DNA of 64,000 nt from Actinophytocola sp044466355 (GCF_044466355.1 NZ_JBITMQ010000020.1:68841-132840); one strand, 5' to 3'. Shown: positions 17,385 through 26,567, counted from the stretch's first letter. The notes: generated by a model from the letters alone, not told the origin. Made by a program: numbers and translations.

Positions 17385-17591
17385 ATGCCCCTCATGAGGA
17401 GACTGACCGCACTGGCCGGGACCGCCGCCGCGGCTCGCACCTACGTCCGCCGCAACCCGGACAAGGTGAACAAGGTCGCCGCGAAGGCGGGCCAGTTCAT
17501 CGACAAGCGGACGAAGGGCAAGTACCACTCGCAGATCGACAACGCGGTCCGCAGGGTCCACGGCTACACGGGCGGACCAGGCAAGCACTGA
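17385..17591 (+). CDS. Small Rv0909/MT0933-like antitoxin-type protein
   Basis: The 68-residue basic protein contains RRNPDKVNKVAAKAGQFIDKRTKGKYHSQIDNAVRRVHGYTGG. This matches the short actinobacterial family (KVNxxxxKAGxxxDxxTxGKYxxxID) named after the antitoxin Rv0909/MT0933. GGAAAGGA precedes ATG 17385. No toxin gene is adjacent, and family members often occur singly with stress promoters, so a classical toxin-antitoxin role is doubtful here. The upstream SigF-type promoter suggests expression in stress or stationary phase. Confidence 0.75.
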   Translation: MPLMRRLTALAGTAAAARTYVRRNPDKVNKVAAKAGQFIDKRTKGKYHSQIDNAVRRVHGYTGGPGKH

Positions 17592-17600
17592 CCTCGTCCG

Positions 17601-17634
17601 ACGACCGGGCCGGCACCGAGCCGGACCCGGTCGT
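17601..17634. terminator. Bidirectional hairpin terminator
   Basis: The arms 17601-17614 and 17620-17634 pair over about 14 bp (ACGACCGGG with CCCGGTCGT, then CCGGC with GCCGG) with one bulged A and a five-base loop. It sits between the convergent antitoxin-like and PPOX genes, serving both strands. Confidence 0.7.
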
Positions 17635-17643
17635 CGTGGTCGC

Positions 17644-18093
17644 CTACAGGGTGACCTGGAGCCGCTCGTCGACCGCGGCGTCCGGGTCCAGGATGTAGTG
17701 CGCGTCGACGGTCGCGCGGTACAGCCGCAGCCGGGCGCCACCGCTCACCCGTGCGGCGTCCCACGCCCCGAGACCCTTCCGCACGGACACCCGCGAGAAC
17801 ACCGCGATCCCGTCCTCGACGTCGGTCACCTCGACGGCCGTCGCCGACATGTACACGGCCTGCACCTGGCCGGGCACCTGGGTCGAGTCGAACACCACGG
17901 CCGACATCTCCGGCCGCACCGCGAGGTTGCGCGAGTGCCGCGACCCGGGCGAGGACACCCAGTACAGCGAGCGGTGGTCCTCGGTCGCGAACCAGACGGG
18001 CGACGCCCACGGGATCCCGTCGGCGTCCGCGGTGGCGAGCGTCATGAACGAGTTGGTGTCGAGAACCGCACGCGCGATGTCCGCTCCGGTCAT
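17644..18093 (-). CDS. Pyridoxamine 5'-phosphate oxidase-fold (PPOX) protein
   Basis: The 149-residue protein reads [70 protein letters not shown], the split-barrel flavin-binding fold of PPOX/F420-dependent enzymes. In actinobacteria such proteins use FMN or F420, which sequence alone does not separate. ATG 18093 overlaps the stop of the PKS-like gene (ATGA). An upstream in-frame ATG at 18105 is an alternative. Confidence 0.82.
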   Translation of the reverse strand: MTGADIARAVLDTNSFMTLATADADGIPWASPVWFATEDHRSLYWVSSPGSRHSRNLAVRPEMSAVVFDSTQVPGQVQAVYMSATAVEVTDVEDGIAVFSRVSVRKGLGAWDAARVSGGARLRLYRATVDAHYILDPDAAVDERLQVTL

Positions 18094-21000
18094 TCGGCGC
18101 AGCATAACGAGACCGGCAAGTCGACGAGGTCCGCGGCGGGGAGCACGCGCGCCCAGTCGACGGGATATCCCTGGACGAACGCGTCGAGCACGATCCGCAT
18201 CAGACCAGCCGCACCGTCCGGCACGGGCCCCAGCCGCACGACCGCGTCCCGGTCGGAGACGCTCTCCCACACTCCCGGAGCCCCGTCCACGACCATCCGC
18301 GCCCCGTCGGCGAGGGGAACACGCCCGGTGACGACGGCGGCGGCCACGGACCCGAACGCCGAGTCGGCCTCCACACCCCACTCCCGCAACGCCGCGGCGA
18401 CCCCCGCCTGAACCGCGAAGAGAACCGGTCGTACGACATCCGGCCGCTCGAGATCGAGGTCCCAGTCACCGATGACGGCGTCGGTCACGGACCACCCGGT
18501 GAGCGGCCGCGACACAGCGTCACACTCGGCGACGACGTCGGCGAACGCGGCGGTGGCGAACAGGTCCCGCCCCATCCCCGGCCATCGTCCACTATGGAAG
18601 GAACAGTCGAACACCAGCCGCGACCGCGTTTCGGTCACCGTCCCCGAGCCGAGCTCGCGCAGAGCCGCGGCGGCCGCCGTGGCGGTGTGTGCGACAACCC
18701 CGGCCCGCACGGCGAAGTGCGTCCGGTGCAGGGCGGCGGTCCGCGCCACCCCGGCGAGTGGGACACCGGGATGGGCGTCGAGCCAGTCGGCCCACATCGC
18801 GGCGTGCCGGGCCAGTTCCCGCTGATCCCGCCCGGACACGATGAGCGGAAACGCCCCCGCCACCACGGGCGTGCGCCGCGGAGGTCGCGGTTCGACGGTC
18901 ACCCGTGCCCCCGGCCCGCGCACCTCGGCCCGCTGCCGCCCGCGCACGGCGTCGGCGAGATCGGCGTCCTGCCCACCCCCGCCACCGTCGAGCACCGACT
19001 CGGTCAGCACCGCCCGCCCGTGCTCCACAGCGGACAGGACGAACACGTCCGGGCCGCCGGCGAGGGCGAGGTCGCACTCCCCGCGCAGAACGGCCACCCG
19101 CGCGAGATGCACAGCCACGAGCGGTGAGCCGCACACCGTCACAGCAGGCCCACGCAACCCGAGCGAGGCGGCGACGTCCTGGGCCCGTGCACCCACACCG
19201 TGCTCACCCCACCTGACATCCGTCAGGTACACGCCCACCCGTCGCCCGCGCAGCGAGCCCGGCACGATCCCCGCCCGCTCGAGCGCCGCCCACGTCGCTC
19301 CCACCGGCGAACCGCCACCCCCGGCCCCCAGCACCGCGACCGGCACCTCCGACCTCCCGCCCGACGACAACCGCGTCGCGATCAGCCGGGCGATGGCGTT
19401 CGGCGTCGGGTGGTCCACCACCAGCGCGGCGGGCAGCGGCACCCCGGTCGCCGCGCTCAGCCGGGTGCGTAGCTCCAGCGCCATCAGCGAGTCCACGCCC
19501 GCGTCGCTCAGCACCTGCCGCTGCCCCACCTCCGCCCCGAGCACGACCGCCGCCTCCCGCCGCACCAGCGACACCACCGCCCGCCACCGTTCCTCCTCGC
19601 GCAGCGCGGCGAGCCGGTCCCGCTCGTCGGGCATCGTCGACGCGGGCGTCAGCACGGCCGCGACCACGTGCGGCAGCGGCTGCGCGATGGCCGCGTCGAA
19701 GATCCGGCAGCCCTGCCGCACGGTCAGCGGTTCGACCCCCTGCCGCCGCGACCGCGCCGTCTCCCACGCCCCCAGGTGCGCGGCCATCCCCGTGTCCGAC
19801 TGCGCCCACAGCCCCCACGACACGCTCGTCGCGACCAGGCCGGACGCCCGCCGGTGCGCCGCGAGCGCGTCCAGGTACGCGCACGCCGCCGCGTAGTTGC
19901 TCTGTCCCGCCGCGCCGAACACCGACGCCAGCGAAGAGAACAACACGAACGCCGTCAACGGCTCGTCGCGTGTCAGCTCGTGCAGGTTCCGAGCGCCGTC
20001 GACCTTCGCGGCGAGCACGCGCCGGAACCGGGTGGCGTCCTGGCCCTGCGCGAACCTCGGGTCCAGCACCCCCGCCAGGTGCAGCACCGCCGTGAGCGGC
20101 CGCTCGATCGTCGCCAGTACCGCCGCCACCTGACGCTCGTCAGCCACGTCGGCGGCCACCACCCGCACGGTCTCCGCGCCGGCCGCGCGCAGCGACGCCG
20201 CCAGCTCACCCGCCCCCGACGCGTCCGTGCCCCGCCGGGACACGAGCACCAGGTGCCGGACCCGGTGCGCCACCACGAGATGGGTGGCGAGGACACCGCC
20301 CAGCTCGCCGGTGCCGCCGGTGATCAACACGGTGCCGTCCGGGTCCAGCACGGGGCCGCCGGTGAGCGTCACGGGTTCGAGCCGCGGCGCGAGGAACGCC
20401 GCGCCGGACACGACCAGCTCCGGCTCCGCCGCGTCCAGCGCGGTGTCGACCGCGGCGCGGGTGGCGTCGGCGCCCGCCACGACCAGCCGGACCGTCCAAT
20501 CGGGACGCTCGGCCCGCAGCGACCGCGCGAGCCCGCGCACCGGTGCGCACGCAAGGGAGTCGTCGACGAGGAACACCAGCTCGTCGTGCGGCCCGCGCGC
20601 GGCTTCCAGCGCCTCGAGCACCGGGGTCCGCGCACCCCGGAGGTCGACGACCGTCCGCGCGGCGGCACGCGACGTCGGCGCCACCTCCTCGTACGCCACG
20701 CGGTAAACGTGCTCGGCGACGACGTCCGGCCCCGGCGGGCCCACCACGACCTCGTCCACATAACCGGACGGAGTCCCCTCCGCGTCGGCGAGCCACATCC
20801 GCGCGCGGCGCCCGTCCCACTCCACCCGCGCACGCACGGCGCCCGGACGTACCTCCGCTCCTCGCCAGCGCACGGGCACGAGCCCGTCCCGGCACAGCAC
20901 GTCGGCGGGTTCGACCGCGGGCCAGGACCGGGCGCCCGCGAACCCGCCGCGGCTGTCCCAGACCGGGTCGTCCGCCAGTTCCCCGGTCGCGTGCGGCACC

Positions 21001-21227
21001 CACTCGCCCGCACGCAGCACGCACAGCTCGAAGCGGCGGGTCGCGTCGGCCGTCAGCCGCCATTCCGCGTCGTCGGGCAGCGGCAGCAGTTGCTCGAGCG
21101 TGCCGACACCGACCGCGCCGAGCCGCCGGGCCGCCGCCATGACCACGTCGAACGTCGCCGTGATCGGCACGGCACCCGTCAGCCTGCCGGTGACGACGTC
21201 CTCGTCACCGGCGATCAGGAGGGACAT
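18090..21227 (-). CDS. Compressed, largely inactivated type I polyketide synthase (DH*-KR-ACP-KS*-AT*)
   Basis: This is a 1045-residue single frame. Residues 12-165 resemble a dehydratase double hot-dog but lack the HxxxGxxxxP His motif. Residues 170-290 look like the structural half of a ketoreductase. The ketoreductase core follows: GTGELG 305-310, VLHLAGVLD 381-389, K408, FSSLAS 430-435, and Y445 in YAAAC, where family members have YAAAN. ACP: GVDSL with the phosphopantetheine Ser at 580. Residues 627-780 align with a ketosynthase shortened to about a third: [10 protein letters not shown] is followed by C699-GSPL instead of DTACSSSL, and both His motifs are missing. Residues 790-1040 are a docking linker plus an acyltransferase lacking GHSxG. 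Identity to the families stays in one frame throughout. Its stop overlaps the PPOX start; a small zinc-ribbon-like gene is 15 bases upstream. Confidence 0.8.
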   Translation of the reverse strand: MSLLIAGDEDVVTGRLTGAVPITATFDVVMAAARRLGAVGVGTLEQLLPLPDDAEWRLTADATRRFELCVLRAGEWVPHATGELADDPVWDSRGGFAGARSWPAVEPADVLCRDGLVPVRWRGAEVRPGAVRARVEWDGRRARMWLADAEGTPSGYVDEVVVGPPGPDVVAEHVYRVAYEEVAPTSRAAARTVVDLRGARTPVLEALEAARGPHDELVFLVDDSLACAPVRGLARSLRAERPDWTVRLVVAGADATRAAVDTALDAAEPELVVSGAAFLAPRLEPVTLTGGPVLDPDGTVLITGGTGELGGVLATHLVVAHRVRHLVLVSRRGTDASGAGELAASLRAAGAETVRVVAADVADERQVAAVLATIERPLTAVLHLAGVLDPRFAQGQDATRFRRVLAAKVDGARNLHELTRDEPLTAFVLFSSLASVFGAAGQSNYAAACAYLDALAAHRRASGLVATSVSWGLWAQSDTGMAAHLGAWETARSRRQGVEPLTVRQGCRIFDAAIAQPLPHVVAAVLTPASTMPDERDRLAALREEERWRAVVSLVRREAAVVLGAEVGQRQVLSDAGVDSLMALELRTRLSAATGVPLPAALVVDHPTPNAIARLIATRLSSGGRSEVPVAVLGAGGGGSPVGATWAALERAGIVPGSLRGRRVGVYLTDVRWGEHGVGARAQDVAASLGLRGPAVTVCGSPLVAVHLARVAVLRGECDLALAGGPDVFVLSAVEHGRAVLTESVLDGGGGGQDADLADAVRGRQRAEVRGPGARVTVEPRPPRRTPVVAGAFPLIVSGRDQRELARHAAMWADWLDAHPGVPLAGVARTAALHRTHFAVRAGVVAHTATAAAAALRELGSGTVTETRSRLVFDCSFHSGRWPGMGRDLFATAAFADVVAECDAVSRPLTGWSVTDAVIGDWDLDLERPDVVRPVLFAVQAGVAAALREWGVEADSAFGSVAAAVVTGRVPLADGARMVVDGAPGVWESVSDRDAVVRLGPVPDGAAGLMRIVLDAFVQGYPVDWARVLPAADLVDLPVSLCCAE

Positions 21228-21242
21228 CGCCCGGTCGCGGGC

Positions 21243-21683
21243 TTACGCGGCCAGCTCGTCCGCGCGCGGGGCGCGGCAGGCGTCGCGCAGCCCCGCGGCG
21301 AGGCCGCCGATCTCGGTGACGATCTCCGCGACGGCCGGGTGCGCGCTCAGCCAGTCGACGTGCCGGTGCAGAAAGCCGGCCAGCTCGGCCACCGACCGGA
21401 CCGGCCGGGGCACGGCGCGCGCGCCGACGACGACGTGCGCCCACGAGGCGAGCACCCCGCGCGTGGCCGACCGCGCCTCGGCGATCCGCGGGGTCATGGG
21501 GGTGCCGGGCGTGCGCGCGTGCTCGACGGCCGTGTACAGCCCGGGCAGGTCGGTCAGGAGCGTGGCGAGGCCGTCGCGGCAGGGTGTGCACAGGCGGGCG
21601 CGGGTGCCCGCGGCGCGGCCGCAGCGGGTCGCGGCGCAGCGCCGAAGCCCGAGGACACCTGAGACTGGTCGCGATGCGGGCAC
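21243..21683 (-). CDS. Small zinc-ribbon-like, phage-type hypothetical protein
   Basis: The 146-residue protein starts at GTG 21683 behind GGAGG. The N-terminus RRCAATRCGRAAGTRARLCTPCRDGLATLLTDLPGLYTAVEHA has a short Cys pattern (CxxxxC...CxxC). The rest, with ATRGVLASWAHVVV and VAELAGFLHRHVDWLSAHPAVAEIVTEIGGLAAGLRDA, is helical. The pattern resembles small proteins common in actinophages and integrated elements, so a mobile origin is possible. It is the first gene upstream of the PKS-like frame. Confidence 0.6.
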   Translation of the reverse strand: MPASRPVSGVLGLRRCAATRCGRAAGTRARLCTPCRDGLATLLTDLPGLYTAVEHARTPGTPMTPRIAEARSATRGVLASWAHVVVGARAVPRPVRSVAELAGFLHRHVDWLSAHPAVAEIVTEIGGLAAGLRDACRAPRADELAA

Positions 21684-21721
21684 GGTGTCCTCCCGGGAAA
21701 CTCGACGGTTCACCGGAGCGT

Positions 21722-21744
21722 ACAAAACCGACCGCCCGGTTTGT
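21722..21744. promoter_or_regulatory. Imperfect inverted repeat, TetR-operator-like
   Basis: ACAAAACCG and CGGTTTGT flank a short GC centre at 21722-21744, between the divergent zinc-ribbon-like gene and the cyclophilin gene. The ACCGACCGGTCGGT type of repeat is typical of actinobacterial TetR operators; this one is imperfect. No TetR gene is adjacent, so the regulator would act in trans. Confidence 0.35.
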
Positions 21745-21831
21745 CAACTGCTCTTGAGCGGCGCGTACGCGACCCTGGTGCCCCGTGTGCGCCGCGGCCT
21801 AGAATTCTCGCCCCTGCGACGAGGAGGACCA

Positions 21832-22563
21832 GTGGTCAGGAAGTTCACGATCGCGGCAGGCGCCCTGCTGGTGGCCGCCGCGAGCCTGGTGGTGACGGCT
21901 CCGACCGGTGCCGCGACCGCCGCCACCGCGGACGGGTCCACCCACGGCCCGTGCCAGTACACGGTGACCCCCGACGAGCCCGCGGCGCGCCCGGTGCCGC
22001 TGCCGCCCGACCCGGCCCACACCCCCGACCGCGGCACGGTGCGGGTGGACGTGCGTACGAACCAGGGCGCGCTGCCGCTCACGCTGGACCGCGAGGCGGC
22101 GCCGTGCACCGTGCAGAGTTTCGTGCACCTGGCGAAGTGGCGCTTCTACGACCGGACCACGTGCCACCGGCTGACGACGTACCCGACGCTGGCGGTCCTG
22201 CAGTGCGGCGACCCGAGCGGCACGGGCGAGGGCGGGCCGGGGTACCGGTACGCCGACGAGCTGCCGGTCGACCTGGCGCCGGCCCCGAACGACCCGACCG
22301 GCGAGCGCAGGATCTACCCACGCGGCACCCTCGCGATGGCCAACGCGGGCCCGGACACGAACGGGAGCCAGTTCTTCCTCGTGTACGGGAACGCCTACCT
22401 GCGACCGAACTACACGATCTTCGGCACGGTGGGCGCCGACGGCCTGGAAACCCTGGACAGGGTCGCCGCGGCGGGCGTGCTGCCCACTCCGGAGGACCCG
22501 GCGCCGGTCGACGGGGCCCCGGCGCTGCGCACCGACCTGAAGAAGGTCAAGGTCCGCCGCTGA
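21832..22563 (+). CDS. Exported cyclophilin-type peptidyl-prolyl isomerase
   Basis: The 243-residue protein starts at GTG 21832 behind GAGGAGG. A signal peptide (KFTIAAGALLVAAASLVVTAPTGAATA) precedes the domain. The isomerase core contains GTVRVDVRTNQGALPLTLDREAAPCTVQSFVHLAKWRFYDRTTCHRL, then LQCGDPSGTGEGGPGYRYADE, GTLAMANAGPDTNGSQFFLVYG and YTIFGTVGADGLETLDRVAAAGV. The active-site region differs from the usual FHRV..FVVQGGD: it reads CHRL..LAVLQCGD. The two extra Cys (in TTCHR and LQCGD) could form a disulfide outside the cell. It assists folding of exported proteins. Confidence 0.9.
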   Translation: MVRKFTIAAGALLVAAASLVVTAPTGAATAATADGSTHGPCQYTVTPDEPAARPVPLPPDPAHTPDRGTVRVDVRTNQGALPLTLDREAAPCTVQSFVHLAKWRFYDRTTCHRLTTYPTLAVLQCGDPSGTGEGGPGYRYADELPVDLAPAPNDPTGERRIYPRGTLAMANAGPDTNGSQFFLVYGNAYLRPNYTIFGTVGADGLETLDRVAAAGVLPTPEDPAPVDGAPALRTDLKKVKVRR

Positions 22564-22569
22564 CCCGGA

Positions 22570-22604
22570 GCCACCGGTCGGGCGCCGCGCGCCCGACCGG
22601 TGGC
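22570..22604. terminator. Strong bidirectional terminator
   Basis: A 16-bp perfect stem (22570-22585 with 22589-22604; GCCACCGGTCGGGCGC) and a three-base loop sit in the 45-base gap between the convergent cyclophilin and NmrA-like genes. Confidence 0.85.
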
Positions 22605-22608
22605 GCGG

Positions 22609-23418
22609 TCAGCGGAAGTCGGCCGCGTGCTCCACGGCCCACTCCGCGAACCGACGCCCGGGCTTCCCCGTGATCTCCTCGACCACCCCGGTCACCGTCT
22701 CCGGCCGGTCCACCAGCGTCGCCCAGTACGCGAGCCCGTTGTCCGCGAACTCCGGGTCCCACCCCTGCGCCAGCAACGACTCCCGCGCCTCGGCTACCGG
22801 CATCTCCTCCCACCGCACCTCGCGGCCCACCGCGGCCCCCAGCGTCCGCACCTGCTCCACCTGCGTCAACGTCTCCGGCCCCGTCAGCTCGTAGGCCGCC
22901 CCGGCGTGAGCGGACGACGTCAGCGCCTCGACGGCCACGTCCGCGATGTCCCGTTCGTGGATCAGCGACCGCCCCGCGCCGCCGTGCACCCAGCGCACCA
23001 CTCCGGTGCGCACCTGCGGCGCCCACTCGAGCGTGTTCGTCGCGAAGCCGCCCGCGCGCAGGAACGTCCAGCCGACGCCGCTGTCCCGCAGCAACCGCTC
23101 GATCCGCGCGTGGAACAGCGGTGAGTCGTCCGTCACCCCCCGGGCGGACAGGAACACGACGTGCGACACACGCGACGCGAGCGCCGACACGACCGCGTCC
23201 GCCCCGTCGGCGGTCATGTGCGGCCAGAGCAGGAACACGCGGTCCACGCCGTCGAGCATCGAGCCCAGGTCCGCGATGTCACCGCGGGCCACCTCGACAC
23301 CCTCGGGCACCTTGGACGGTGTGCGAGTCACCGCCCGCACGGGTTCGCCGGTGGCGGTGAGCCCCGCCACCACGTGCCTGCCGACGTTGCCGGTCGCTCC
23401 GGTCACCAGGATCGTCAT
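22609..23418 (-). CDS. NmrA-like NAD(P)-binding protein (SDR a5 type)
   Basis: The 269-residue atypical short-chain dehydrogenase begins MTILVTGATGNVGRHVVAGLTATGEPVRAVTRTPSKVPEGVEVARGDIADLGSMLDGVDRVFLLWP. The GATGNVG loop binds NAD(P); the classic YxxxK is absent, as in NmrA/TMR-like members that act as quinone or diphenylmethane reductases or as redox sensors. The downstream SFLRAGGFATNTLEW and ELTGPETLTQVEQV are typical of the family. It is divergent from the dicarboxylate symporter at 23563. Confidence 0.87.
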   Translation of the reverse strand: MTILVTGATGNVGRHVVAGLTATGEPVRAVTRTPSKVPEGVEVARGDIADLGSMLDGVDRVFLLWPHMTADGADAVVSALASRVSHVVFLSARGVTDDSPLFHARIERLLRDSGVGWTFLRAGGFATNTLEWAPQVRTGVVRWVHGGAGRSLIHERDIADVAVEALTSSAHAGAAYELTGPETLTQVEQVRTLGAAVGREVRWEEMPVAEARESLLAQGWDPEFADNGLAYWATLVDRPETVTGVVEEITGKPGRRFAEWAVEHAADFR

Positions 23419-23562
23419 GGTCAGCGACGGTATGACCTCCAGCAATGTGGAGGTCAACAGGTCTGGTCCACATCTTGAGAGCCGGAAGAAACTCACCAAA
23501 CCTGCTGTTGGATGAGGGTGGTGGCCCGGTCCGGCCACGACCTGACGTCATCGGGAGTACAG

Positions 23563-24912
23563 ATGTCGACAACAACTCGTAGCCGTCGGCACACGGTCTT
23601 CGGGCTCGCCGTGCTCGCCGGGCTCGTGCTCGGCGCCCTGCTGGGCTTCGTCGCCAAACAGGCCGACGTGTCCTGGCTCGCCACCACCCTGTCACGGATC
23701 GGGGAGACGTTCGTCAGCCTCGTCCAGTTCACGGTCATCCCGCTGGTGTTCACCGCGATCGTGGTCGGGATCACCAGCCTGCGCGGCCTCGGCGGCCCGC
23801 GGACGGCCGCACAGCTGGGCGGCCGCACGCTGATGTGGTTCGCCATCACCTCGCTCATCGCCGTCCTGATCGGCATCGCCATCGGCTCGATCGGCAACAT
23901 CGGCAGCGGCGTACGCGTCACGCCCTCGGAGGACGCGGTCGCGAACATCGCCGAGCGCAACCCCGGAGACTGGTGGGCGTTCGTGCAGAGCATCGTGCCC
24001 ACCAACATCTTCAGCGCGTTCAGCGAGGGCAACATCCTGCAGGTCGTGTTCATCGCGCTGCTCGTCGGCGGCGCCGCCTACGCGCTGGCCGACCGCGCGA
24101 AGGTGTTCGTGGACTTCAACCGCGCCGCGTTCGACCTCATCCAGAAGGTGCTGGGCTGGATCATCTGGCTCGCGCCGATCGGCGTGCTCGGCCTGCTCGG
24201 CAACGCGTTCGCCAGCTACGGCAACGAGTTCTTCGCGCCGCTGCTCTCGCTGATCGTCGCCGTCTACGTCGGCTGCGCGCTCGTGCTGTTCGTCGTCTAC
24301 CCGATCCTGCTGCGGTTCGTCGGCAAGATCAACCCGCTGACGTTCTTCCGCAAGTCGTGGACCGCGCTGCAGTTCGCGTTCGTGTCGCAGTCCTCCGGCG
24401 CCACGCTGCCGCTGTCCCGCCAGGCCGCCGTGAACCTCGGCGTGCCGCGCGGCTACGCGAGCTTCGCCGTACCGCTGGGGACGACGACCAAGATGGACGG
24501 TTGCGCCGCCGTCTTCCCCGCCGCCACCACGATCTTCATCGCGAACCTCAACGGCATCACGCTCTCGTTCGGCGACTACCTGCTGATCGTGCTGGTCGCC
24601 GTGTTCGGCTCGCTCGCCACCGCGGGCACCACCGGCTGGTTCACCATGCTGACGCTCACGCTCGCGGCCGTGAACCTGCCCGCCGAGGTCATCGCGACCG
24701 GTGTCGCCATCGTGTTCGCCATCAACCCGATCCTCGACATGATGCGCACCGCCACCAACGTGGCGGGCCAGATCGCCGTGCCGATCCTGGTGTCGCGCAG
24801 CACCGGCATCCTCGACGAGGAGGCGCTGCACGCGCCGACCGACCTGCCGCTCGTCGATGACGAGACCGAGGCGCGTGCCGAGGAGTCCGAGAAGGACAAG
24901 GTGCCCGCCTAG
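23563..24912 (+). CDS. Dicarboxylate/amino-acid:cation symporter (DAACS family)
   Basis: The 449-residue membrane transporter carries the DAACS signatures: QSSGATLPLSRQAAVNLGVPRGYASFAVPLGTTTKMDGCAAVFPAATTIFIA (HP1 region and the TM7 xMDG motif, here KMDGC) and AGTTGWFTMLTLTLAAVNLP...VFAINPILDMMRTATNVAGQ (HP2 and the TM8 NPILDMMRT stretch). It imports C4-dicarboxylates or glutamate/aspartate with protons or sodium. The tail is acidic. It ends in a four-base overlap with the convergent ICL/PEPM-like gene. Confidence 0.92.
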   Translation: MSTTTRSRRHTVFGLAVLAGLVLGALLGFVAKQADVSWLATTLSRIGETFVSLVQFTVIPLVFTAIVVGITSLRGLGGPRTAAQLGGRTLMWFAITSLIAVLIGIAIGSIGNIGSGVRVTPSEDAVANIAERNPGDWWAFVQSIVPTNIFSAFSEGNILQVVFIALLVGGAAYALADRAKVFVDFNRAAFDLIQKVLGWIIWLAPIGVLGLLGNAFASYGNEFFAPLLSLIVAVYVGCALVLFVVYPILLRFVGKINPLTFFRKSWTALQFAFVSQSSGATLPLSRQAAVNLGVPRGYASFAVPLGTTTKMDGCAAVFPAATTIFIANLNGITLSFGDYLLIVLVAVFGSLATAGTTGWFTMLTLTLAAVNLPAEVIATGVAIVFAINPILDMMRTATNVAGQIAVPILVSRSTGILDEEALHAPTDLPLVDDETEARAEESEKDKVPA

Positions 24913-25685
24913 CCCTGGATCTCTTGCACGGCAGGGATGTCACGCCGGAGCGGTTCGCCGTCGCGGACCGCTCCGGCGACCTCCAGTGCCGCCCCGAGCG
25001 CGGCGCGGAACAGCAGTGAACCGGTGCTCACGCGCCGCACCCCGAGCGCACGCAACCTGCCAACCGTCAGGTTCTCCGGCATGAACAACAGGTTCACCGG
25101 CACGGGCACCGCCTCGACGAGCGCCTGGATGTCCGCGTCCGCGACCATGCCGGGTACGAACACCCCGTCGGCGCCCGCGTCGACGTAGGCACGCACCCGG
25201 TCGAGCGTGCTGTCCCGGTCGACGCCCAGCCAGTACGTGTCGGTGCGGGCGTTGACGAACAACCCGCTCTCCCCGATCGCCGCGACGAGCCGTGCCTGGT
25301 GCGCCGGGTCGACGAGGCCGCTGTTCTCCCGCCCGTCCTCGATGTTGACGCCCGCCACACCGAGCGCCGCCAGCTCGTGACCCAGGTCGCGCACCGCGCC
25401 GGGGTCGTCGGCGTGGTCGCCTCGGGAATCGGCACCGAACCCACCCTCGACGTCCACCGACACCGGCACCGGCAGCCCGGCGAGCCTGCCCGCGAGCGCC
25501 ACCGTCTCGGCACGTGACACGCCCGTCCCGTCCCGCAGCCCGGCGCCCGCCGCCACCCCGAGGCTGGTGGTGGCCACCGCGGGGAACCCCGCCCGCACCA
25601 GCGCGGCCGCCGACGCGGCGTCCCACGCGTTCGGCAGGAGCAGGAAGTCGTCGTGGAGGGCCCGGAAGGTGTCGGCACGTGTCAT
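24909..25685 (-). CDS. Isocitrate lyase/PEP mutase family protein
   Basis: The 258-residue TIM-barrel enzyme begins MTRADTFRALHDDFLLLPNAWDAASAAALVRAGFPAVATTSLGVA. It contains VPVSVDVEGGFG and VAGVNIEDG (Mg-binding acidic residues) and SGLFVNARTDTYW. The PEP mutase signature D(K)CxxKxxxF lid is missing; this subgroup is usually annotated as isocitrate lyase/phosphoenolpyruvate mutase family, with oxaloacetase- or carboxyphosphonoenolpyruvate-like relatives. ATG 25685 is chosen over far upstream starts. Confidence 0.85.
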   Translation of the reverse strand: MTRADTFRALHDDFLLLPNAWDAASAAALVRAGFPAVATTSLGVAAGAGLRDGTGVSRAETVALAGRLAGLPVPVSVDVEGGFGADSRGDHADDPGAVRDLGHELAALGVAGVNIEDGRENSGLVDPAHQARLVAAIGESGLFVNARTDTYWLGVDRDSTLDRVRAYVDAGADGVFVPGMVADADIQALVEAVPVPVNLLFMPENLTVGRLRALGVRRVSTGSLLFRAALGAALEVAGAVRDGEPLRRDIPAVQEIQG

Positions 25686-25708
25686 GCGCCGCACCGTAGG
25701 ACGGGCAC

Positions 25709-25734
25709 GGTTCGGCCGGGACCGAACTGGGTAC
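25709..25734 (+). promoter_or_regulatory. SigF/SigB-type promoter
   Basis: GGTT at 25709-25712 and GGGTAC at 25729-25734 with a 16-base spacer match the general-stress sigma consensus. The ATG of the basic small-protein gene is 32 bases downstream. Confidence 0.65.
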
Positions 25735-25766
25735 ACCCAGCTCAGGAACATGAAAGGGGTGTGACG

Positions 25767-26096
25767 ATGCCGCAGTCGTGGAGCAACAAGCGCGAACGAC
25801 AGTACGAGCACATCAAGGAAGGCCAGAAGAAGCAGGGCCGCAGTACGGGCCGGGCCAAGGAGATCGCGGCGCGGACGGTGAACAAGAACCGCGCGCAGTC
25901 CGGTGAGTCGCGGTCCGCGAGCCGGACGTCGGTGAAGGACAAGTCGCCGCAGGAGCGCGGCGGCGAACGGTCAGGCAACCGCAAGGGACCGGGCGGGCCG
26001 ACCAGGGACCAGCTCTACAACGAGGCCAAGAAGAAGAACATCAAGGGTCGCTCCTCGATGACCAAGAAGGAACTGCAGAAGGCCCTCGGCCGGTGA
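25767..26096 (+). CDS. Basic Rho-N-like 'plasmid stabilisation' small protein
   Basis: The 109-residue, strongly basic protein reads MPQSWSNKRERQYEHIKEGQKKQGRSTGRAKEIAARTVNKNRAQSGESRSASRTSVKDKSPQERGGERSGNRKGPGGPTRDQLYNEAKKKNIKGRSSMTKKELQKALGR. The RQYEHIKE...AKEIAARTVNK segment and a C-terminal SAP/Rho-N-like motif (RDQLYNEAKKKNIKGRSSMTKKELQKAL) mark a widespread bacterial family often labelled plasmid stabilisation protein; nucleic-acid binding is likely. A SigF-type promoter lies just upstream. Confidence 0.8.
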   Translation: MPQSWSNKRERQYEHIKEGQKKQGRSTGRAKEIAARTVNKNRAQSGESRSASRTSVKDKSPQERGGERSGNRKGPGGPTRDQLYNEAKKKNIKGRSSMTKKELQKALGR

Positions 26097-26119
26097 CCCA
26101 CCCGGTCCTTTGTGGAAGG

Positions 26120-26413
26120 TCAGGCCTGCTCGAGGACAGCGAAGCTCAGCTGCCCGTCGGCGTCCGGTTGAACGTCGAGGACCTTGTCCGACAGGTAGTC
26201 GGCCGCTTGCTGTTCGAGGAACACGTGCGCGCCCTCGTTCGCCGTGACGACCTGGTCGCCCTCGGCGGGCGCGGGTGCCACGCTCAGCGCGAGCGCGGCT
26301 TGCGAGTCGGAACTGCTCTGCATGGCGAACCTGAGTCCGCCTTCCTGCTCTATGCCACCCTGGGCGGTCAGCGCACTGATCGCCTCGGCAGCCGCTTCCG
26401 TTACCGCCAACAT
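26120..26413 (-). CDS. HesB/IscA-like protein lacking cysteines
   Basis: The 97-residue protein reads MLAVTEAAAEAISALTAQGGIEQEGGLRFAMQSSSDSQAALALSVAPAPAEGDQVVTANEGAHVFLEQQAADYLSDKVLDVQPDADGQLSFAVLEQA. The pattern is the A-type iron-sulfur carrier fold (HesB/IscA), but all three cluster-binding Cys are missing. It therefore cannot carry a cluster the usual way. Actinobacteria commonly have such Cys-less paralogues; the role is unknown. Confidence 0.75.
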   Translation of the reverse strand: MLAVTEAAAEAISALTAQGGIEQEGGLRFAMQSSSDSQAALALSVAPAPAEGDQVVTANEGAHVFLEQQAADYLSDKVLDVQPDADGQLSFAVLEQA

Positions 26414-26567
26414 GTATTTGGCTCCCTCGTTTCGACGGCTTGCCCTGCCCACGTTATGCGGACGAACCCACGTGCGCCAAACGGGGTAGTGACCAGCGTG
26501 TGTTGAGCAGGGCCGACAGACCCGATACGGTGTGGTAACGCGGTCATGAAGCGGCCCGAACTCCTGT

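Noticed and set aside
17385..17591. Toxin-antitoxin module
   Set aside because: Only the antitoxin-like gene is present; the neighbours are a PPOX protein and an ArsR operon.
19668..21662. Plus-strand open frame of 664 codons
   Set aside because: Antisense to the PKS-like gene, where ketoreductase and ACP motifs are clear on the minus strand.
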